Of a DNA stretch of 64,000 nucleotides, positions 39,093 to 48,475 are shown one piece after another (positions within the stretch are counted from its first letter, which is position 1; the number at the start of each line of letters is the position of its first letter). Both the position numbers and the translations under genes were made by a program. Under the pieces are notes generated by a model that worked only from the letters and a program-made list of their open reading frames with translations, was not told the DNA's origin and ran no database searches. Location of the stretch: NCBI RefSeq assembly GCF_024648825.1, contig NZ_JANBBE010000011.1, forward strand, positions 1-64,000, read 5' to 3'. Origin of the DNA: Lentzea californiensis. GTDB taxonomy: Bacteria > Actinomycetota > Actinomycetes > Mycobacteriales > Pseudonocardiaceae.

Positions 39093-42000
39093 CACTCGTC
39101 GAGTTGGTTGGGATACTCCCTGATCAGGACAGCACCCACGGGCCGCTTCACGGCACCCCAGATCTCCTGAGCTTTTTCTTCCAGCTCCGTCTGGCTCTCT
39201 TCGAGGCGCGCAAGCTGCAGCCTCTTCTCCTCGGCGGACAGCTTCGGGTCGTCGGTGACCTGCTTGATCGCGGCGCGGATCGCACGGCGATCCTGGTAGT
39301 TCGGATCTTCCTTCTTCTTGGCGCCGATGGCATCCAGGGTGTGGAACTGGACCTCGAACAGCAGGCCTTCCGGGCCCTTGAAGGTGACGTTGATCCCTGG
39401 GTAGGAGTCGACGCCGTCCCCGCTCATGCGCTTTCTCCAGCCGTTCTTCAGCACGACCAGCTCGTACTTCTTCCCGAGATCGTCGAGTGCCTTCAACACC
39501 TGTGAGGCGTAGTTGCCGATGTCGTAGGTGATCGTGTAGCGGACCGAGTCGTTCATCTTGTCCTGGATCTGAGCGATCCGCTGGTCCCAAGGCAGGTTCG
39601 GGTCTGTCGGCTGGAGTTCCTCGAAGAGCTTGCGCTTGTAGGAACGAGGCGACTTGACCACGTCTTCCGGCTTGCCGTAGCGCTCGCCGCCCGTTCGCGC
39701 TGCCGTTCCCAAGATGTCCCCGGTGATGTCCTTTTCGAGCAGGTTGGCCTTTTCGATCTGCTGGTTGGCCCAGTTGTTCTCCTGCGGGCTGAGCTTGACC
39801 TTGAGGGCGCCCTCAGTTTGTTCGTACGAACCGTCGTCCTTGTCGGGGTCGGGATCCGAGTCGCAGTCACTCGCCGCCGCGCGTGCGGCGAAACCAGGAA
39901 CGCAGTTCTTCGGCGGTTCGACCTTCAGCCTGGCGTCGTCGAGCTTCGCCACGCCGTTCTCGATGCGCAGCGACCCGCCCTCGAGCCGGACGATCGACCC
40001 GTCCACGATGGCCGGGCTGCCCTCCGGGCGCAGCGTGAACGGCTCCATCCGGTAGAGCTGGCCGTCGACGATCGCGATGCTGGTGCCGTCGAACTTCGCG
40101 TCACCGTTCTCGAACTTCGCCCTGAGGTTGAAGATCTCACTGATGCTGTTGGGCAGCTTGTCGCGGACCGAGGTGTGCAGCTTGACCGCGAGGCTCTCCA
40201 GGTCGGCGAAGCCCTTCGAGGCCCTGCCACTGCCGCCGTCGATCTTGCGGGTGAGCGCGCGGGCGGTCTTCCACGCGGCGCCACCGATGCCGCCGGCCTC
40301 GATCGTGAGGACGAAGGTGGCGGTGTCCCAGAGCGTGGCGCCGAGGGCCTTGCCGGGGTTGGTCTGCCACTCGTCGAGGTTGATCCACGTGTACGGGTTC
40401 TTGATCATGTACTCAACGCCGTTGAGCATGGTCTGGCACTGGGCCCAGTTGCTGTTCACGACACCGTTGGCGACGCACTCGGCGACCTTGAACACGGTGA
40501 CGGGAAGGCTGATGGCCGCCTCACCGAAGCCCTTGACCGCCTCCCAGGCGAAGTCGCGGATCTTGATGGAGGCGTCGAGAGTCCGTTTGCAGGCCGGCTC
40601 GTCGCCGCCGGCGCACTTGATCCAGTCCTCGGCGTAGTTGCCGGCGGCCGCGAGGCCTTCGTAGATCTTCAGGTTGACCTTCTGCTTGAACGCCAAGCAG
40701 GTCGGGAGATAGGTGGAGATCTCGCAGGAGATGGCACCGGTGATGTACCCGACCGCCTGGCGGTTCAGCTCCTCGCGCCTCTGCTCGGCCTCGGCCGCGA
40801 CGATGCGCTTGGCCTCCTCGAAGCGCTGCCGGATGTCGGTGACCTGGTTCAGGCGTTCGACGATCATGTTCTCGAACGAGTCGAAACCCTTGGCGATGTT
40901 CAGCGCGATGCCGCGGAGGTTCTCCGTCGCCGCCGCCGCCTGACCTGCTGCCGCCGCGGCATTGGACGCCGCGTTCGCCGCCTCGCCCGCCATCGTCGCG
41001 TCGGAACGGGCCGAACTCGCCCATTTCGCCGCCGTCGCTGCCGAGCCTGAGGCGGTACCGGCGTGCTGTGCAGCCGTGTTCGCAGCGTCGTTGGCCTCCA
41101 CCGCGTCCTGCGCCGCGGCGTTCGCCGCCTCCACCGCGCGTGCCGCGGCCTCGAAAGCGGGCTTGATGTCACCGACGGCCTGGTCGGCCGCCTTGCGGGC
41201 ACGGATCGCGGCCGCGGCCGCCTCCGCTGCCTTGTCCCGCGCTGCCCGCGACTGCTCCTCGCTGATCAGGAGCGCGTCGGCGACCGTCTGAAGTGCCTTG
41301 CGGGCGTCGGCGTTGACACCGGCGAACGGCCTGAGGACGTCCTGCGCCACGCGGACGGGGTCGATGACGAGTTCGGCGGACGCTGCCGCCGCCGATGCCG
41401 CCCGGTCGGCGACCACGGACTGGTAGACGGCCTGGTTGGCCTCGCGCACCGACTCCTCGGCCTCGGACTGCACCTTCTCGGCCGCGTTCTTGGAGGCGAT
41501 CGCGGCGTTGGTCGTCTCAAGCGCGAGGCGGTGGGTCTCGTCAGCGGCCCGGCGGGCCGTCACTGCTTCCTGACTCGCCCGGTTCGCCGCTGCCTGTGCC
41601 TGGTTGGCCGCGTTCGTGGCCGCCTGTGCCTCCGCCCGAGCGGTCGCCGCCGCGGCCCTGGCGTTGCTCGCCCACGCGGCGGACTGGTCGGCGGCCGCCT
41701 TCGCGGCATTGGTGTGGCCCTCGATGGCCCGGTACTCGTTCCAGGCGTCGCCGCCGAGTTCTTCAGCCTTCTTGCGAGCTGCTTCGAGCTCCCGTGCGAA
41801 CTGGTCGTAGACCTGGATGCGCTTGCCGAAGACGTGCTCGGCGACCTCGACCTGCTTGCCGAGGCGGCCGACCTTGTCGACCGCCTTGTCCATGTTCGTC
41901 TTGTGGACGACGGCGTTGTTGTACGCGTCCGTGGCGACCTTGGACTTGCTGATCGCGTTGGAGGCCGCACCCTGCGCGTTCACCCTGGCGTTGCGGGCGT

Positions 42001-43390
42001 TCGCGGCGTGCTGCTGTGCCTGGTTCGCCTTCTGCGCGGCCAGGTTCTTCTGCTGCTCGGCGCGGTCGCGCGCGGCGATGGCGATGTCGTGCTGCACCTT
42101 CGCCGCGGCGGCCAGGTCTACTGCCCGCTGCGACTGCCGCTCCGCTTCCTCGCGGTACTTGCGGGCGTTGTTGGCATGCTCCTGGGCGTTGCGGTCGGCG
42201 TCGAGCGCGCGGCTGTCGGCCAGGGTGGCCTCGGCGGCGTGCTGAGAGGTCTCGGCCGCAAGAGCCGCCGCCTCGACGGCGCTGGCGATGCCGATGGTGA
42301 CCTTGGCCCAGTCCAGGCCGTTGGTCTGGCCGGTCTCGACCAGGCGGACGGCGACCTGGTGGACGCCGACGTTGATCCGGTCCGCCTCCTCGGCGACTCG
42401 GGCGCCGCGTGCGGCGTACTCGGCCGCTTCGGCGCGCAGTGCGTCCAGTTCCTGGTCGCGGCCCTTCTGACCGTTGGCACGACCGTGCTTGTCCTCCTGG
42501 AAGACCTTGTCGGCCTTGTGCGCCGCCTTCACGGCCATCTGCATCGCGAAGATGCTGTCGTCCATGGCTTTGACGGCGTTGATGTTCGCGCGCATGATCT
42601 CGGCACGGGCCTTGGCCGCGGCCTCCGCGGTGCGCGCGAACTTGTCGAGCTCGGTCAACGCGCGGTTGCGGTCGTCCAGGGCCTTCTCGATGACCAGCTG
42701 GAACTCGGCGTCCCGCCGGTGCGCCTCGTGGTAGCCCGTCAGGTAGAACTCGCGGATCTTCGCGTAGTCGCCGAGGAGGAGGACCGCCTCGCCCTCGACC
42801 TTCACCTGCGGCCCGCCGTGCGCCACCATGTCGCGGACACGGGCGATGATGCGGTCCTGCTCGGCCTTGTCGTCCTCGGCCTGCTGCTTGTCCTGCTTCA
42901 GTGCGATCTCGTAGCCGAAGGCCACGAAGTCGGCGATCGCGCGGTCACCCGCGTTCAGCGCGGCCTGGGCGCCCGCCTTGACGTTCGGGCCGCCGGTGCG
43001 GGCCCATTCCTCGACCTTCTTGCGGTTCTCGACGCGTTCGACCTGCTTGCGCTGGTCGGCACGGGCCTGGGCCTCCGCCTGACCGTGGTCGAGGAACCAG
43101 AGCAGCTTCTCCTTGGTGCCGATGGCGAGCGCGGCCGCCGCGGCGTCGCGGACCTCCACGTCCTCGGCGTGGTCGCGGATGTCGCCGACGAGCTGCTTGT
43201 AGAACTCGAGCTCTTCGTCGACCTCATCGGGGTCGCTGGCAGGGGCGGCCTGCTGGAGCAGCGGGACCGGACGAACCGGTGCGGCGACGGCGGGAGCGGT
43301 GCTGCCCAGCAGGGCGAGCACCACCGTGATGATGACGGCCGTGATCGACCGGCGCCGCAACGAGGCGGCGCTGGTTGGTTTGATGTTCAT
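39092..43390 (-). CDS. secreted ALF-repeat polymorphic toxin with C-terminal RelA/SpoT-like domain
   Basis: A 1432-aa exported protein. Signal peptide about 1-37 (SITAVIITVVLALLGSTAPA); ALF repeats at about 60-200 (VEVRDAAAAALAIGTKEKLLWFLDHGQ and similar); a very long Ala-rich coiled coil at about 220-900; a beta-rich pretoxin region (VDGQLYRMEPFTLRPEG, GGSLRIENGVAKLDDARL). The C-terminal ~190 residues resemble nucleotide pyrophosphokinases of the RelA/SpoT fold: VKSPRSYKRKL, NDSVRYTITYD (Asp1281, Arg1284), VLKNGWR, YPGINVTF and FEVQFHT (Glu1346). Asp and Glu would be the Mg and base residues. A secreted Streptomyces pyrophosphokinase has this pattern, as I recall. GGGGAT precedes ATG 43390; it lies 4 bp after another ALF gene. 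Confidence 0.75.
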   Translation of the reverse strand: MNIKPTSAASLRRRSITAVIITVVLALLGSTAPAVAAPVRPVPLLQQAAPASDPDEVDEELEFYKQLVGDIRDHAEDVEVRDAAAAALAIGTKEKLLWFLDHGQAEAQARADQRKQVERVENRKKVEEWARTGGPNVKAGAQAALNAGDRAIADFVAFGYEIALKQDKQQAEDDKAEQDRIIARVRDMVAHGGPQVKVEGEAVLLLGDYAKIREFYLTGYHEAHRRDAEFQLVIEKALDDRNRALTELDKFARTAEAAAKARAEIMRANINAVKAMDDSIFAMQMAVKAAHKADKVFQEDKHGRANGQKGRDQELDALRAEAAEYAARGARVAEEADRINVGVHQVAVRLVETGQTNGLDWAKVTIGIASAVEAAALAAETSQHAAEATLADSRALDADRNAQEHANNARKYREEAERQSQRAVDLAAAAKVQHDIAIAARDRAEQQKNLAAQKANQAQQHAANARNARVNAQGAASNAISKSKVATDAYNNAVVHKTNMDKAVDKVGRLGKQVEVAEHVFGKRIQVYDQFARELEAARKKAEELGGDAWNEYRAIEGHTNAAKAAADQSAAWASNARAAAATARAEAQAATNAANQAQAAANRASQEAVTARRAADETHRLALETTNAAIASKNAAEKVQSEAEESVREANQAVYQSVVADRAASAAAASAELVIDPVRVAQDVLRPFAGVNADARKALQTVADALLISEEQSRAARDKAAEAAAAAIRARKAADQAVGDIKPAFEAAARAVEAANAAAQDAVEANDAANTAAQHAGTASGSAATAAKWASSARSDATMAGEAANAASNAAAAAGQAAAATENLRGIALNIAKGFDSFENMIVERLNQVTDIRQRFEEAKRIVAAEAEQRREELNRQAVGYITGAISCEISTYLPTCLAFKQKVNLKIYEGLAAAGNYAEDWIKCAGGDEPACKRTLDASIKIRDFAWEAVKGFGEAAISLPVTVFKVAECVANGVVNSNWAQCQTMLNGVEYMIKNPYTWINLDEWQTNPGKALGATLWDTATFVLTIEAGGIGGAAWKTARALTRKIDGGSGRASKGFADLESLAVKLHTSVRDKLPNSISEIFNLRAKFENGDAKFDGTSIAIVDGQLYRMEPFTLRPEGSPAIVDGSIVRLEGGSLRIENGVAKLDDARLKVEPPKNCVPGFAARAAASDCDSDPDPDKDDGSYEQTEGALKVKLSPQENNWANQQIEKANLLEKDITGDILGTAARTGGERYGKPEDVVKSPRSYKRKLFEELQPTDPNLPWDQRIAQIQDKMNDSVRYTITYDIGNYASQVLKALDDLGKKYELVVLKNGWRKRMSGDGVDSYPGINVTFKGPEGLLFEVQFHTLDAIGAKKKEDPNYQDRRAIRAAIKQVTDDPKLSAEEKRLQLARLEESQTELEEKAQEIWGAVKRPVGAVLIREYPNQLDE

Positions 43391-43394
43391 GTGG

Positions 43395-44474
43395 TTACTG
43401 ATCCCCCTGGTCGCGGTCGCGCCCGGCGTCCGCGTTCCTCTTCGCGTCGGCGGCCAGAGCAAGCCAGGTCGCGGCCTGCGACTGTGCCCAGGCCGCCTCG
43501 TCCTCCCACGACGTGTTGGAGGCGTCGGCGCGGGCCAGCACCGCGGCCCAGTCCTGTTCGCTCATCGCGGCACGCGCGTGCGCGGCCACTGATGCCCAGA
43601 AATCGGCTTGTTCGTCGGCCTTGTCCTTCTCGGCGTTCCAGTCCACAGAGGACTTCTTCGCCTCGGCATCTGCCAGATCCCAGTGGGCGATGGCGTCCAG
43701 GCGCGCCTTGCGGGCGAGTTCGCCGCTCGACTCGCGTTCGGCCTTCTCGGCCGCTTGGGCGGCGTCGACGAGCACACGGATCTTGCGCAGCCAGAACTCG
43801 TTCTGCTCCAGCGTGCGCTGGCGGAAGCCCTCGTTGTCGAGATCCGCACCGATTCCCCAGTAGTACTTGAAGAACAGGCCGATCGCTTCGTCGGTGCCCG
43901 CGCTGAGAGCCCGATTGGCCGCGTCGCGGACCTGCACGCCGGGATCGTTCGCGGCGAGGTAGGTCACGTAGTCGCGGTCCTCCCCGTGCAGCCGCGCCAG
44001 CCGTTCGTCACGGCGGTTGTCGTTGACGCGGTCGAGCTCCTGGGCCTCGTCGTATCCACTTTGGACGTACCGGCTCTGCATGGCCGGTGTGCCGCGCAGT
44101 GCGTTGGCCGAGGTGACCTGGACGTTGCTGCCCGGGATCGCGAACCTGTTGATGTGCCGGATGTACTTGAGGTCCAGGTCGATTCGTTTGGCGGCACGCT
44201 CCTTGGCCGCCGGGTAACCGGCCGTCAGGAACTCCTGGATCGCCTCGTCGCCGCGGTTGCTCAGCAACGCGAGCGTCGCGGCGGACTGAACCTCGGGCAG
44301 CGGGTCGGTGATCGCCATGCGTCTGACGGTGTCGCGTTGCCAGGGTGCCAGGTTGACCTGAACACCGGCGGTGATCATCACTTGGGCTGTCGCGGGCGTC
44401 ACGCCAGTGGCGACGACAGCCCCGAAAGCGATGGCGGCAGCAAGAATTGAGCGCAGCAAAGTATGGCGCCCCAT
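43395..44474 (-). CDS. secreted ALF-repeat protein without a toxin domain
   Basis: A 359-aa exported protein: signal peptide about 1-31 (MGRHTLLRSILAAAIAFGAV), then ALF-type repeats (LPEVQSAATLALLSNRGDEAIQEFLTAGY; VQVRDAANRALSAGTDEAIGLFFKYYW) and a helical C-terminus rich in Ala, Glu and Trp (EQDWAAVLARADASNTSWEDEAAWAQSQ). It resembles the N-terminal section of the large toxin next to it and is its operon leader, 4 bp apart. GGGGGG lies 7 nt before ATG 44474. It may act as a secretion or assembly partner; function unknown. Confidence 0.78.
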   Translation of the reverse strand: MGRHTLLRSILAAAIAFGAVVATGVTPATAQVMITAGVQVNLAPWQRDTVRRMAITDPLPEVQSAATLALLSNRGDEAIQEFLTAGYPAAKERAAKRIDLDLKYIRHINRFAIPGSNVQVTSANALRGTPAMQSRYVQSGYDEAQELDRVNDNRRDERLARLHGEDRDYVTYLAANDPGVQVRDAANRALSAGTDEAIGLFFKYYWGIGADLDNEGFRQRTLEQNEFWLRKIRVLVDAAQAAEKAERESSGELARKARLDAIAHWDLADAEAKKSSVDWNAEKDKADEQADFWASVAAHARAAMSEQDWAAVLARADASNTSWEDEAAWAQSQAATWLALAADAKRNADAGRDRDQGDQ

Positions 44475-44675
44475 ACATTTCCCCCCAGAAAAAGTACGGT
44501 GTGGAGCCCAATGGCCCAGGGATTTCTAGCACGGTTGGTGCGGCAACCCAATGTGATACAGATCACTTTGGTTGCGGGCTGTGTTCGCGTCATGTCAAAG
44601 TCCTGCTCGGCATCAGGTCGGCTGGGGGCTGACCGAAGTTGTTGTGGTGCCTTGAGTCCTGGGGGATAACCAAAC

Positions 44676-46679
44676 TTGTCCAGATCCAGTCTGGGCGGCC
44701 GCTGCATGCGCGCAATCGCTGCGCTGACGGTCGTCTCCACGTTCATGTCCGGTCCGTTCACGACCGCGGCCGGCGCCGACCCCGCTGCCGTCGTCGCACA
44801 GGTGACCGAAGCGACCGTCGACCAGAAGATCGAGGCGCTGAACCAGATCGGCCCGCTGACGCCCACCCCTCCCGCGAGCACCTACTCGCTGAGGGACTGC
44901 GACTTCGTGATCTTCGTCTGGGACAAGGCGAAGGTTCCCGACAACGCGCGCGTCAAAGAGGCCGCGGCGGCCGCGTTCACGAGCAGCTCGTCGGATCCCG
45001 AGTCCTGCTACCGGTTCATCGCGCAGGGCATCTTCACCGCGCACCGCGAGGACCAGATCGAACGCCTGCGCAAGTCCGAGCGCGACCGGCAGCGCCTCGA
45101 AGCCGCGAAGATCGTCATGTGGACGGGGCTCACGCAGGCCGACCTGGACTGCGAGCTCAAGGAGTTCGTGTTCCGCCTCTGGGAACGCGCGAAGCCGAAC
45201 AGCGAGGTGAAGACGAAGGCAGCGGCGGTGCTGACGCCGACGTCCACCGACGAGCAGCGCACCGCGTACGTCGTCACGGAGATCTTCGCCGCGAGGACTC
45301 GTGACCAGCAGCGTGAGCTCGAGGAGGCGGAGCGCATCGAACGCGAGCGGCGGGAACGCCTCGCCAACGAGTCCGCGCGAGCCTCCGCCTGGGGCGTCGC
45401 GACCGGGACGACGATCACCGACCCGATCAAGCTCATGACCGACCGCGAGTTCGTCTACGAGATCTACCGCAGGGGCACCGGCAAGTGGGTGAAGGCCGAG
45501 GCGGGGGTCGCTGCCGGCAGCAGCGAGGCGTCGGCGTGGAAGGCGTACATCTTCACCGGTGTGCACGCCGCCCACCAGAAGGACCTGGAGGACCAGAACC
45601 GCCAGGAGGCCGTCGAGACCGCGGCTCGCATCAAGGAGATCCTCGACCGCGCCGAACGCGACGGGTTCATGCCGAACCTCGCCTCCGCGGCGCGCGCGGC
45701 GCTCGGGGCCGATCTGGGCGCACGCCGGCTGTTCCTCACCGCTGGTCAGCACGAGGCGTTCAAGCGCGACCAGATCAAGCCGTCGAACCGGCGCGTGGTC
45801 GAGCTCCAGAACATGGGCTCCGGCAGCTGCCTCCAGACCGCCGGTGTGGACAGCGACGCGATGAACCCCGGCGCCTACATGGAGCTGTGGACCTGCCTGG
45901 TAGGCCACAAGCAGTTGTGGGAACTGTTCCAGTACGACAACGACCAGTACATGATCCGGGGCATGCACTCCAAGCTGTGCCTGAGCGTCCTCGGTCAGAA
46001 CGTCGGGCAGACCCACTGCGACAGCGGTGCCGGCATCCTGCGCTGGAAGTTCGTCGAGAACCCCGCCGACGGGACGTTCCAGATGCAGAACGTCGCCACC
46101 GGCCGCTTCGCGACTGCGCTGAGCAGCGGCGTCGCCAACGGCACGGCCATCGTGGAAGGCGGCAACACCAAGACTCCCGACCAGTTCTGGCGCCTCATCG
46201 ACCCGACTCACCGCGCGAACGTGCTGGCGGTCGAGTCCGGCTGGGTGCAGGTCAAGGGCGTCGAGTCCGGCCGTTGCCTGCAGACCGCCGGTATCTGGGA
46301 CGTGCCGGGCCAGGGTGCGAACGCGGATCTCGCGGAGCAGGAACTGTGGGATTGCGTCGGCGGCAACAAGATGAAGTGGAAGATCGTCCCGCTCGGCGAG
46401 AACAAGTACGCGCTGGAGAACGCGCAGTCCGGCAAGTGTCTCGACGTCCGGTACGGCGACTGGCCCAACGGCAGCGCGTTGATCCAGTTCGCCTGCCACT
46501 ACGGCGGTACCCAGCAGTTCGTCTTCGTGCAGGGCGGTGACAACACCTACGGCCTGCAGAGCGCGCTGACCCTGCGGTACGCCGACGTGGTCGGGCACCA
46601 CACCGAAAACGGCTCCGGGGTCGACATGTGGGAATTCACCGGTCTCGCGAACCAGCGCTGGACGCTGGCGTACGTCTGA
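44676..46679 (+). CDS. secreted ALF-like repeat protein with ricin B-type lectin C-terminus
   Basis: A 667-aa exported protein. The N-terminus has a Sec-type signal (MRAIAALTVVSTFMSGPFTT), then ALF-like helical repeats (NARVKEAAAAAFTSSSSDPESCYRFIAQGIFTAH and three similar units). Residues about 370-667 are ricin-like beta-trefoil repeats (GSGSCLQTAGVDS, SGRCLQTAGIW, SGKCLDVRYGDWPNGSALIQFACHYGGTQQFVF). TTG 44676 is taken as start because GGGGGA lies 9 nt upstream, resembling the leaders of the neighbouring ALF genes; ATG 44706 is the alternative. It is divergent from the ALF/toxin operon and probably adheres to glycans at the cell or target surface. Confidence 0.82.
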   Translation: MSRSSLGGRCMRAIAALTVVSTFMSGPFTTAAGADPAAVVAQVTEATVDQKIEALNQIGPLTPTPPASTYSLRDCDFVIFVWDKAKVPDNARVKEAAAAAFTSSSSDPESCYRFIAQGIFTAHREDQIERLRKSERDRQRLEAAKIVMWTGLTQADLDCELKEFVFRLWERAKPNSEVKTKAAAVLTPTSTDEQRTAYVVTEIFAARTRDQQRELEEAERIERERRERLANESARASAWGVATGTTITDPIKLMTDREFVYEIYRRGTGKWVKAEAGVAAGSSEASAWKAYIFTGVHAAHQKDLEDQNRQEAVETAARIKEILDRAERDGFMPNLASAARAALGADLGARRLFLTAGQHEAFKRDQIKPSNRRVVELQNMGSGSCLQTAGVDSDAMNPGAYMELWTCLVGHKQLWELFQYDNDQYMIRGMHSKLCLSVLGQNVGQTHCDSGAGILRWKFVENPADGTFQMQNVATGRFATALSSGVANGTAIVEGGNTKTPDQFWRLIDPTHRANVLAVESGWVQVKGVESGRCLQTAGIWDVPGQGANADLAEQELWDCVGGNKMKWKIVPLGENKYALENAQSGKCLDVRYGDWPNGSALIQFACHYGGTQQFVFVQGGDNTYGLQSALTLRYADVVGHHTENGSGVDMWEFTGLANQRWTLAYV

Positions 46680-46685
46680 CCTGAG

Positions 46686-46730
46686 ACGTGAGACAGCCCC
46701 CGCCGGAACTCGGCGGGGGCTGTCTCACGT
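46686..46730. terminator. 20-bp perfect stem-loop after the ricin-lectin gene
   Basis: Arms 46686-46705 and 46711-46730 are perfectly complementary with a 5-nt loop (GAACT). It lies between convergent genes, 6 bp after one stop and 8 bp before the other, so it is a bidirectional terminator. Confidence 0.9.
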
Positions 46731-46738
46731 TCGGGGGA

Positions 46739-48415
46739 CTAGCGGGGCTGGCGCTCGCGGCGGATCGTCACGCGCTTGCCCTTGATCGTGGCGTCGCGCA
46801 GCTGCTCGATCACGTCGTTCGCGGTGTCGCCGGGCACCTCGACCAGCGAGAACCTGTCGGCGATCTCGATCGCGCCGATGTCGCGGCCCTTCAAGTCCGT
46901 CTCACCGGTGATCGCGCCGACGATGTCCTGCGGGCGGATGCCCGACGAACGGCCGGCACCCAGGAACAGCCTGGTCATGCCCTCGGACGGGCCACGGCGC
47001 TCGCGGCGCGGGCCTGCGGGGACACCGTCGCGGCGCGGGCGGTCCTCACGCGGGCGCACCTCCGGGATCTCCTCCTCGTCGGCGGCGGCGCCGGAGGCCT
47101 CGTGCGCGAGCTTGACCGCGGCGAGCGCGATCTCCATGACGTCGAACTCGTCGGCCAGCGTCTCGACCACGACGCGGAACCGCGACAGGTCGTCCTCGAG
47201 CAGCGACTCGTGCAGCGACGAGCGGGTCAGCTCCAGCTGGCGGGCGCGCAGGTCGGCGACCGTCGGCACCTTCTCGACCGGGATCTTGGTCTTGGTCACG
47301 CGCTCGATGGTCTTGAGCATCGAGTTCTCGCGCGGCTCGACCAGGGTGATCGCGACGCCCTCACGGCCGGCGCGGCCCACGCGGCCGATGCGGTGCGTGT
47401 ACGCCTCGGGCGCGGACGGCACGTTGTAGTTCACGACGTGCGTGAGCTGCTCGATGTCGAGGCCGCGGGCGGCGACGTCGGTGGCCACCAGCAGGTCGGC
47501 GGTGCCCGAACGCAGGCGCGACATGACGCGGTCGCGCTGCTCCTGGCTGATGCCGCCGTGCAGCGACTCGGCGCGGTAGCCGCGGCCGTTGAGCGTCTCG
47601 GTGAGCTGGTCGACCTCGTCGCGGGTGCGGCAGAAGACGACGGCGGCGGCCGGCGACTCGACGTCCAGCACGCGGCCGAGGGTTGCGGGCTTGTGCTCGC
47701 GGCGCACCAGGTACGCGGTCTGCCGGACGCGCGGGGCCTCGCCCGGCTCGGTCTTCTCGCGCTCGATCTGGATCAGCACCGGCGAGCGCAGGTGGCTCTT
47801 GGCCATGCGGTCGATGCGCGGCGGCATCGTGGCCGAGAACAGCACGGTCTGCCGCTCGGGGGGCGTCTCGCTGAGGATCGCGTCGATGTCCTCCGCGAAG
47901 CCCATGTCGAGCATCTCGTCGGCCTCGTCGAGCACGACGACCCGCAGGTCGCTCAGCTGCAACGTGCCGCGCTGGAGGTGGTCGATCGCGCGGCCCGGGG
48001 TGGCGACCACGACGTCGACGCCGCGCGACAGCTCGCGGAGCTGGCGGCCGATGGGCTGGCCGCCGTAGATGGGGAGGACGCGGGCGCCCATGTGGCGGCC
48101 GTAGCGGTGGACCGCCTCCGACACCTGCACGGCCAGCTCACGGGTCGGCGCGAGCACGAGAGCCAGCGGCTTCTCGCCCTTGCCGATCCTGTCGGCGATG
48201 CGCTCGAGCAGCGGCAGCGCGAACGCCGCCGTCTTGCCCGTGCCCGTGGCCGCCTGGCCCAGCAGGTCGTTGCCCGCGAGCAACGGCGGGATCGCTTCGC
48301 TCTGGATCGGCGTCGGCTCCTCGTAGCCCAGAGCGTTGAGGGCGTTGAGGAGGTCGGGGCGCAGGCCCAGGTCGGCGAAACCGTTGTCGGCGGAACCGTT
48401 GTCGGCGGTGGTCAT
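46739..48415 (-). CDS. DEAD-box RNA helicase with DbpA-type RNA-binding C-terminus
   Basis: A 558-aa ATP-dependent RNA helicase of the DeaD/CsdA kind. Core motifs: Q-motif GYEEPTPIQSEAIP, AATGTGKT (I), PTRELAVQV (Ia), DEAD (II, VVLDEADEMLDMGF), SAT (III), TDVAARGLDIEQ (V) and HRIGRVGRAGREG (VI). After an Arg/Asp-rich linker (PREDRPRRDGVPAGPRRERR) the C-terminal domain (TRLFLGAGRSSGIRPQDIVGAITGETDLKG..IGAIEIADRFSLVEV) is a DbpA/CsdA RNA-binding domain. ATG 48415 was chosen over an upstream in-frame start because it begins the family-like N-terminus. Likely role in ribosome assembly and RNA unwinding at low temperature. Confidence 0.95.
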   Translation of the reverse strand: MTTADNGSADNGFADLGLRPDLLNALNALGYEEPTPIQSEAIPPLLAGNDLLGQAATGTGKTAAFALPLLERIADRIGKGEKPLALVLAPTRELAVQVSEAVHRYGRHMGARVLPIYGGQPIGRQLRELSRGVDVVVATPGRAIDHLQRGTLQLSDLRVVVLDEADEMLDMGFAEDIDAILSETPPERQTVLFSATMPPRIDRMAKSHLRSPVLIQIEREKTEPGEAPRVRQTAYLVRREHKPATLGRVLDVESPAAAVVFCRTRDEVDQLTETLNGRGYRAESLHGGISQEQRDRVMSRLRSGTADLLVATDVAARGLDIEQLTHVVNYNVPSAPEAYTHRIGRVGRAGREGVAITLVEPRENSMLKTIERVTKTKIPVEKVPTVADLRARQLELTRSSLHESLLEDDLSRFRVVVETLADEFDVMEIALAAVKLAHEASGAAADEEEIPEVRPREDRPRRDGVPAGPRRERRGPSEGMTRLFLGAGRSSGIRPQDIVGAITGETDLKGRDIGAIEIADRFSLVEVPGDTANDVIEQLRDATIKGKRVTIRRERQPR

Positions 48416-48475
48416 GACGAGTATCTTCCCCCACCGCCTCACACCGCACTCACTCAGACCAGGTCAACGCACCTT

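Noticed and set aside
39900-43000. Dense Ala-codon periodicity that looks like a tandem DNA repeat
   Set aside because: It is the codon pattern of a long Ala-rich coiled coil with varied sequence, not identical repeat units; no CRISPR-like regular repeats or spacers.
41063-43870. 935-codon open frame on the plus strand opposite the ALF toxin gene
   Set aside because: The toxin strand has signal peptide, ALF repeats and conserved C-terminal motifs; the opposite frame is a low-complexity Gly/Leu/Arg product spanning two genes.
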